DNA from: Anaerolineae bacterium
GTDB lineage: Bacteria; Chloroflexota; Anaerolineae; B4-G1
Assembly (NCBI GenBank): GCA_030612185.1
Contig: JAUWOI010000022.1
Span: 1 to 18,561 of the forward strand
Length of the DNA stretch: 18,561 bases
Reading direction: 5' to 3'
Shown: positions 14,551-18,561 of the stretch, one piece after another
Layout of the letters: every line of letters begins with the position of its first letter
Position numbering within the stretch: position 1 is the stretch's first letter
The notes under the pieces: model-generated
The model's database searches: none
Told to the model about the DNA's origin: nothing
Seen by the model: only the letters and a program-made list of their open reading frames with translations
Made by a program: the position numbers and the translations under genes

Positions 14551-14588
14551 GTGTCAACTTTGACATCTCTCCATTCTGGGGTAGAATT
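14551..14588 (+). repeat. Promoter direct repeat, copy 1 (upstream of methyltransferase)
   Basis: This matches 15522-15560 at 36 of 39 aligned positions, with one single-base gap and two substitutions. It contains TTGACA (14560-14565), a 16-base spacer and TAGAAT (14582-14587). An inverted pair tgtcaa/ttgaca (14552-14557, 14560-14565) spans the -35. Confidence 0.8.
14560..14587 (+). promoter_or_regulatory. Promoter of the methyltransferase gene
   Basis: A consensus -35 TTGACA and a TAGAAT -10 with 16-base spacing lie 18 bases beyond the metalloprotease stop and 74 bases before the methyltransferase ATG. Confidence 0.7.
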
Positions 14589-14661
14589 CTCGCGGCCCCC
14601 GGCCAGACTGGCTTTGCGAATGAGACAGTGAAGAAAGTAACGTAGATAGAGGAAATGAGCA

Positions 14662-15429
14662 ATGGGATATCATCCTCGCACTTACTGGACAGAAGTCGCG
14701 GAGAGGATCCAGGCCCGCGGATTACGGAACATCGTAGCTGGAGATGACACACCCTTCTATAGATATAAGCGCGCCAGATTTCTCGAAGAGTTTATGGAGA
14801 TTAACTTTCGGGACAAATCGGTCTTAGAAGTTGGCTGTGGGCCTGGTGGGAATTTGGAAGTAGTACATAGTGCCAGTCCAAAGAGACTGATGGGTTGCGA
14901 TATATCCTGGAAAATGATTGGTCTTGCCACCCGAAACTTACAAGCCATACTTTCCGATGTCGAACTTGTTCTTACCGACGGTGTGACCTTACCATTTGAA
15001 GATAAGAGCGTGGATATCACATATACTGTCACCGTATTGCAGCACAATACAGACGAAGAAATGCTCACCAGTCTTATGCGAGAAATCTGTAGAGTTACCA
15101 AGGAAAAGGCCTTCCTCTTTGAAGATACATCTGACAAAGTAAAGGCTGGCACATCATGGGCTGTCAGGCCAGTCGGCTATTATCAAACTATCATGGAGAA
15201 ACACGGCTTCAAACTCACAAAAGTCAAGTATATCAGTATACTCGTCAACCGTTTGGCCTCGGCAGTTATTTTGAGATTGACGAGCCCTAGAAACCGAAAA
15301 GAAGGTGAGCCGATTCCTTCTATGACAGTCGTTTGCCAAAGGACTTGCCTACCTCTTACGCGTCTGCTCGATAGGCTTTTCACCGAGCGAAGAGGTCTTA
15401 CGAAAATGCTCTTTGAACAAAGAGCATAA
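14662..15429 (+). CDS. Class I SAM-dependent methyltransferase, probable horizontal acquisition
   Basis: A 255-residue Methyltransf_11-type enzyme. Motif I is VLEVGCGPGGN (54-64); the acidic residue for the SAM ribose is D80 (MGCDIS); an adenine-side acidic motif follows at D106 (LTDGVTLPFED); TVTVLQH (122-128) fits motif IV. The C-terminal third is basic and not diagnostic, so the methyl acceptor is unknown. The ATG at 14662 has agagga about eight bases upstream. The gene is visibly richer in A/T than both neighbours and uses many A/T-ending codons (for example tat, aaa, gaa), unlike the GC-biased codons around it. It lies between two near-identical promoter repeats, so insertion at this locus is likely. 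The acceptor could be a small molecule, quinone, lipid or protein. Confidence 0.88.
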   Translation: MGYHPRTYWTEVAERIQARGLRNIVAGDDTPFYRYKRARFLEEFMEINFRDKSVLEVGCGPGGNLEVVHSASPKRLMGCDISWKMIGLATRNLQAILSDVELVLTDGVTLPFEDKSVDITYTVTVLQHNTDEEMLTSLMREICRVTKEKAFLFEDTSDKVKAGTSWAVRPVGYYQTIMEKHGFKLTKVKYISILVNRLASAVILRLTSPRNRKEGEPIPSMTVVCQRTCLPLTRLLDRLFTERRGLTKMLFEQRA

Positions 15430-15521
15430 ACATTGCGGCTGACCAGAGCGACGACGTCCCCCACATCGCCGTCGCCCGCCCAATCAATTGTCATTGCTTG
15501 ACCGGTGGAATTGGGTGTGTC

Positions 15522-15560
15522 GTGTCAAACCTTGACATCTCTCCATTCTGGAGTAGAATT
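15522..15560 (+). repeat. Promoter direct repeat, copy 2 (upstream of tRNA genes)
   Basis: This is the partner of 14551-14588. The 16-base spacer between -35 and -10 differs by only one base, which chance promoter similarity would not explain. The inverted pair tgtcaa/ttgaca (15523-15528, 15532-15537) is kept, with one more base between its arms. Confidence 0.8.
15532..15559 (+). promoter_or_regulatory. Promoter of the tRNA-Ala / T-box / ilvE unit
   Basis: TTGACA (15532-15537) and TAGAAT (15554-15559) with 16-base spacing. Transcription would begin near 15566, leaving about ten bases before the first tRNA, normal for RNase P processing. Confidence 0.75.
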
Positions 15561-15575
15561 AGGATAGGTGGTCTT

Positions 15576-15651
<76 letters not shown>

Positions 15652-15666
15652 GCATCGCTTCAGCGT

Positions 15667-15739
15667 GGGCCCGTAGCGCAGTTGGGAGCGCACCACAATG
15701 GCATTGTGGGGGTCGAGGGTTCGAGTCCCTCCGGGTCCA
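15667..15739 (+). tRNA. tRNA-Ala (anticodon GGC)
   Basis: A second alanine tRNA, 15 bases after the first. The acceptor gggcccg pairs with cgggtcc (15732-15738), again with G3-U70. The anticodon stem ccaca/tgtgg encloses atggcat, anticodon GGC, which decodes GCC and GCU. The T arm is gagggttcgagtccctc. Unlike its neighbour it lacks an encoded CCA (acct follows), so the end must be added by the CCA enzyme. Confidence 0.93.
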
Positions 15740-15761
15740 CCTCGTCACATTGAAAGGCAAC

Positions 15762-16037
15762 GAACAGGAGCAGTAGGCCATCCCCGCAGCGAGCCGGGAA
15801 AAACCAGGTGGAAGCCCGGCAACCGGTGCCCAGGGGGAGCGCCCCACAAGGCCAAACTCGCCTGGGAGCCGCGCCGGCGAAAGCAAACGTCCAGCAACAA
15901 GCGACCAGTTAGTAGCCGATGACGGCTGGCCCCCGTTAGTAGGCCAAGAGCGGGAAGCATCCTGTGTATCTGAGATGCTCTCCAATCAGGGTGGTACCAC
16001 GGAGTGCCCCTTCGTCCCTGAGACGAAGGGGATTTTG
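15762..16037 (+). promoter_or_regulatory. T-box leader (antitermination riboswitch) controlling ilvE, predicted Leu specifier
   Basis: The T-box core agggtggtaccacgg (15988-16002) is near consensus. Its UGGU would pair with the ACCA end of an uncharged tRNA. Antiterminator pairing is visible: tcaggg (15986-15991) with ccctga (16016-16021), and acg with cgt, competing with the terminator. At the base of stem I, cagg (15765-15768) pairs with cctg (15861-15864) and ggcc (15776-15779) with ggcc (15850-15853). Between them lie the AGTA element (15772-15775) and, opposite, aaa-ctc-g (15854-15860), so the specifier is most likely CTC, leucine. The upstream boundary is uncertain because no promoter is visible between the second tRNA and this leader. 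Confidence 0.88.
16007..16037 (+). terminator. Intrinsic terminator of the T-box
   Basis: ccccttcgtc (16007-16016) and gacgaagggg (16022-16031) form a perfect 10-bp stem with a five-base loop, followed by attttg. It forms when the tRNA is charged and the antiterminator is not stabilised. Confidence 0.9.
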
Positions 16038-16062
16038 TATAATTAGGGAGGGGCAAAACAGT

Positions 16063-16995
16063 ATGAGCATCAAACCTACACCCTGGATCTGGTTCAACGG
16101 CAATCTGGTGCCCTGGAATGAGGCGCAGGTGCACGTTTTCGCCCACGCGCTGCACTACGGATCCAGCGTCTTCGAGGGGATCCGCGCCTACGGCACACCC
16201 CGTGGCCCGGCAGTAGTCGGCCTGGAGCCCCACGTGCGCAGACTGTTCGACTCGTGCAAGATCTACCGCATGCCGATCCCATACAAACCGGATGAGATCT
16301 CCCAGGCCATCCTGGAGACGATTCGGGCCAACGAACTCCAAGCCTGCTACATCCGCCCGCTGGTCTTTCGCGGCGTGGACGTGATCTCTCTCGATCCAAG
16401 ACCCTGCCCCGTCGAAGTGACCATCGGCACAATAGCGATGGGACAGTTCCTGGGCGAAGAAGCGCTAAAGGAGGGAATTGACGCCGGGGTGAGCACCTGG
16501 CAGCGTATGGCTCCGAATACCCTCCCGGCGCTGGCCAAGATAGGCGGACAATACATCAACTCGCAATTGATCACGATGGAGGCCCACGACCGGGGTTTTG
16601 CAGAGGGTATCGCGCTAAACGTCGCCGGTTACGTCAGTGAAGGCAGCGGGGAGAACATATTCATCGTGAAAGACGGCGTGCTCTACACGCCGCCACTGGC
16701 AGCATCGCTCCTGGCAGGCATCACCAGGGCGTTCACCATCGAGTTGGCGCGCGATTGGGGATACGAGGTGCAGGAGCAGATGATCGCCCGCGAGATGCTC
16801 TACCTGGCCGACGAAGCCTTCTTCACCGGCACAGCGGCGGAAATCACCCCCATTCGCTCAATAGACAGTATCCCGGTGGGCGAGGGGCGGCGCGGGCCAG
16901 TGACGGCTCACCTGCAGGAGCAGTTCTTCGGCATTGTCAGAGGGGAACTGGAGGATCGCTTTGGCTGGATGACGCTAGTGGAAGAGAGGAGATAA
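16063..16995 (+). CDS. ilvE: Branched-chain amino acid aminotransferase
   Basis: A PLP-dependent fold-type IV transaminase that interconverts Leu, Ile and Val with their 2-oxo acids using glutamate/2-oxoglutarate. It has 310 residues from the ATG at 16063, which follows a strong gggagggg about nine bases upstream. The frame is open further 5' (to 15964), but that part is the T-box and not protein. Signatures: HYGSSVFEGIRAY (31-43), Schiff-base lysine K159 in LPALAKIGGQYINSQ, YVSEGSGENIF (190-200) with E193, and FFTGTAAEITPI (253-264). The first two bracket the active site as in E. coli IlvE. Regulation by a T-box with a predicted Leu specifier fits the product. It is followed by an MBL-fold gene after a purine-rich gap. 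Confidence 0.94.
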   Translation: MSIKPTPWIWFNGNLVPWNEAQVHVFAHALHYGSSVFEGIRAYGTPRGPAVVGLEPHVRRLFDSCKIYRMPIPYKPDEISQAILETIRANELQACYIRPLVFRGVDVISLDPRPCPVEVTIGTIAMGQFLGEEALKEGIDAGVSTWQRMAPNTLPALAKIGGQYINSQLITMEAHDRGFAEGIALNVAGYVSEGSGENIFIVKDGVLYTPPLAASLLAGITRAFTIELARDWGYEVQEQMIAREMLYLADEAFFTGTAAEITPIRSIDSIPVGEGRRGPVTAHLQEQFFGIVRGELEDRFGWMTLVEERR

Positions 16996-17030
16996 AAGAG
17001 AGAGAGAAGAGAGGGGAGAGGAGAAGTAAG

Positions 17031-17939
17031 GTGGAACGAGTGGAACTGGCATCTGGCATCTTCCACCTGCGGAGCGGCTCCAATATGGGACTGGTCGTGC
17101 AGGACAGGAAGGGGCTGCTGATTGACGCAGGACTGGATAAGGACACCGCCCGGCGGGCGCTGCACGCCATCGAGAAGGCGGAGGCCTCCCTCGAAGCCGT
17201 AGTCATCACCCACGCCCACGCCGACCACTTTGGTGGTGCCTACTTCCTACAGCGCCGCTTGGGGATGCCGATCTATGCCCCCGCGCTGGAGGCCGCGATG
17301 ATGGAGCACCCCATCATTGAGCCGCTTTATCTCTTCGGTGGTGCAGCACCCATCGGGGAACTGCGCCACAAGTTCACGCTGGCCAGGTCATGTCGGATTG
17401 ACCACATCTTGGAGCCAGGGCCGCTGGAGATTGGTCCGTTCCAGGTGGAGGTGACACCACTGCCAGGCCACTCTCTCAACCAGGTGGGGGTAGCGGTGGG
17501 AGAGGTACTCTTCTGCGCCGACGCCCTCTTCCCGGCGGAGACGCTCCAGAAGCACAAAGTGACCTTCTGCGTGGATGTGGACGCCTCGCTGGAGACACTG
17601 GAGCGACTGCCAAACCTGCCCCACGCCCACTTCGCGCCGGGCCACGGCCCGGCCTACACCTCCGGCGCGGAGATCAAGCAAATCTGCACCGCCAACCGGG
17701 CACGCCTGGAGGAGGTGCGAAAGCAGGTCTACGCGGCGTTGGAGGAGCCGCAGGAAACGCCAGCCCTGGTTCAGCGAGTGGCCGATCACTTCGGGCTTCG
17801 TCTGGCAACGGCGACCGCCTACTTCCTCACCCGGACGACCATCCTTGCCACTCTCTCCTCGCTGGAGCGGGCGGGGAAAGTAGTGATCGTGATGGAGGAG
17901 AACCGGCTGCTGTGGCGGAGAGAGGAAGCAGAGGGATGA
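17031..17939 (+). CDS. Metallo-beta-lactamase-fold hydrolase with C-terminal helical/wHTH-like tail
   Basis: 302 residues from a GTG at 17031 preceded by a purine-rich stretch containing ggagag and gagaag. The frame is open well upstream, but that part overlaps ilvE and is not conserved-looking. The metal ligands are H61, H63, D65 and H66 (THAHADH), H147 (LPGHSLNQ), D164 (FCADALF) and H205 (APGHGPAY), so two metal sites are complete, as in glyoxalase II-like enzymes. Residues about 215-302 are helical and resemble the winged-helix tail of LACTB2-like or glyoxalase II-like hydrolases. The substrate is unknown. The gap to ilvE is 35 bases of nearly pure purine (16996-17030), so the two are probably cotranscribed, although the reason for the pairing is not evident. 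Confidence 0.86.
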   Translation: MERVELASGIFHLRSGSNMGLVVQDRKGLLIDAGLDKDTARRALHAIEKAEASLEAVVITHAHADHFGGAYFLQRRLGMPIYAPALEAAMMEHPIIEPLYLFGGAAPIGELRHKFTLARSCRIDHILEPGPLEIGPFQVEVTPLPGHSLNQVGVAVGEVLFCADALFPAETLQKHKVTFCVDVDASLETLERLPNLPHAHFAPGHGPAYTSGAEIKQICTANRARLEEVRKQVYAALEEPQETPALVQRVADHFGLRLATATAYFLTRTTILATLSSLERAGKVVIVMEENRLLWRREEAEG

Positions 17940-17974
17940 ATCAGGGACAAGGGGGGGAGCTATTCAAGCATTGT

Positions 17975-18283
17975 CTACGCCTGGATGCGTCGGTGGTGTT
18001 CTTCCAGTAACGTATGCCATAATTCTGCCGCGCCGATGCGGGCAGCCCACTGCTCCAGGTAGTTAAAGTCAAGATCCTCGCCCTGAATCATCAACATAGC
18101 GGCAATGTCTCGCAGATGCTTGTCTATCCGGCCCGAGAGGTAGTACTTGAGTTTGTACTGGGTCGTGCGCATCTCACCGTAGTACATACTGGCAAATGAG
18201 CCGCCGATGAAATACACAAAACCAAGCGACTCCAGCGTCTCGATCACCGACCGGGCAAAGTCCCGATATCTCTGGCGATTCAT
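17975..18283 (-). CDS. Nucleotidyltransferase-like protein with in-frame loss of the catalytic middle
   Basis: 102 residues. The beginning (VIETLESLGFVYFIGGSFASMYYGEMRTT, 13-41) matches the N-terminal part of small nucleotidyltransferase-fold proteins, where GGSFA is followed by a G-x-x-R-x-T motif and then, in intact members, by D-x-D metal ligands. Here Q42 is followed at once by YKLKYYLSGRIDKHLRDIAAMLMIQGEDLDFNYLEQWA, which resembles the C-terminal helical part of the same family (normally reached about 80 residues later). The DxD residues are therefore missing and the family's usual 180-200 residues are reduced to 102. Enzyme activity is unlikely. It overlaps the preceding gene as ATGA. 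The junction lies near 18152-18161. Confidence 0.65.
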   Translation of the reverse strand: MNRQRYRDFARSVIETLESLGFVYFIGGSFASMYYGEMRTTQYKLKYYLSGRIDKHLRDIAAMLMIQGEDLDFNYLEQWAARIGAAELWHTLLEEHHRRIQA

Positions 18284-18540
18284 GGCATATGACTTCCAGA
18301 CACACGACGGCGAAGACGCCCCGCCAGTTCGCCCTCGCTAATATGGGGATATCGGCTACGAATAGAGGCAATTATCAACGAACGTGCCCAGTCACACAGG
18401 TCGAATGCCTGCTGGATCCGCTGTGCTCCCGACAGTCGGCGGAAGATTGCCAACTGTTGCATATCCAGATCATCAAACACAGCCCGCACGACCGGGGCGA
18501 AGTCCTCATATGTAACACAGATCGCAGTCTGTTCGCTCAC
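18280..18540 (-). CDS. Small helical partner protein of the nucleotidyltransferase
   Basis: 86 residues beginning at GTG 18540, with gggag about six bases upstream. The region from 34 on (RRLSGAQRIQQAFDLCDWARSLIIASIRSRYPHISEGELAGRLRRRV) matches a small helical protein type that, to my knowledge, commonly sits directly before a nucleotidyltransferase-like gene in Chloroflexota, Cyanobacteria and others; its function is unproven. The pair is usually read as toxin/antitoxin-like, which is inference. The first 33 residues are polar and less typical. The stop overlaps the next ATG, so the two are translated together. Only 21 bases lie upstream in the window, so any promoter is outside. Confidence 0.7.
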   Translation of the reverse strand: MSEQTAICVTYEDFAPVVRAVFDDLDMQQLAIFRRLSGAQRIQQAFDLCDWARSLIIASIRSRYPHISEGELAGRLRRRVSGSHMP

Positions 18541-18561
18541 ATGACGCTCCCGTGGATGGAG

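Noticed and set aside
15448..15475. gcgacg/cgtcgc hairpin after the methyltransferase as a terminator
   Set aside because: It has only six pairs with a 16-base loop and no T-run; too weak to call.
15860..15862. GCC as an alanine specifier matching tRNA-Ala(GGC) upstream
   Set aside because: It would be attractive because that tRNA is encoded 120 bases upstream, but two of its bases belong to the cctg strand that closes stem I, whereas CTC lies fully in the loop.
16038..16043. Perfect TATAAT just after the T-box terminator
   Set aside because: No -35 lies at a usable distance (tccctg at 17 bases). It falls in the A/T-rich tail of the terminator and would bypass the riboswitch.

Overview
The window looks like a piece of a Chloroflexota genome, most likely Anaerolineae-like. 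This is inferred from overall style, not from a marker gene: GC is about 60% by eye, there is a membrane-anchored protein with a long Thr/Pro 'TPT' linker, cytoplasmic GAF/PAS histidine kinases, a T-box leader on an amino-acid gene, a lone aconitase-X large subunit, and a small gene pair of the nucleotidyltransferase type. There is no rRNA, CRISPR array, transposase or phage gene.

Layout. Bases 1-1764 (+) hold the 3' part of a secreted ExeM/NucH-type nuclease. Bases 1765-2489 are mostly non-coding, but contain a 40-residue single-pass membrane protein on the minus strand (1961-2083) that has a near-perfect Shine-Dalgarno. They also hold a dyad operator candidate, a good sigma-70-type promoter (2285-2313) and a hairpin-rich leader. 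That leader serves a three-gene signalling operon (2490-6213): a stand-alone receiver, a GAF-GAF-PAS histidine kinase and a receiver-kinase hybrid. This operon runs convergently into, and overlaps by 70 bases, a long minus-strand run (12327 down to 6144). In transcription order the run is a SurA/PrsA-type foldase lipoprotein, an anchored Thr/Pro-rich protein, a KaiC/RAD55-like ATPase, RsmI, an alpha/beta hydrolase, a HEAT-like fragment and aconitase X.

From a divergent promoter region (12328-12707) the plus strand carries a SixA-like phosphatase and a membrane-anchored HEWTH metalloprotease. Next come an AT-richer methyltransferase, two tRNA-Ala genes (CGC and GGC anticodons), a complete T-box leader with terminator, ilvE and a metallo-beta-lactamase-fold hydrolase. 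The window ends with a minus-strand pair (18540-17975): a small helical protein and a nucleotidyltransferase that appears to have lost its catalytic middle in frame.

Most notable points. (1) The tRNA-Ala pair reads directly into the T-box/ilvE leader with no terminator or clear promoter between them. The predicted specifier codon is CTC (Leu), which fits a branched-chain aminotransferase. (2) The compositionally foreign methyltransferase is flanked by two near-identical 38-39 bp copies of the promoter that drives the tRNA genes, which suggests insertion with promoter duplication. (3) There is an unannotated small membrane protein. (4) A structured leader and dyad sit in front of the kinase operon. 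(5) Repeats extend into the 3' ends of several genes (kinase/AcnX and rsmI).
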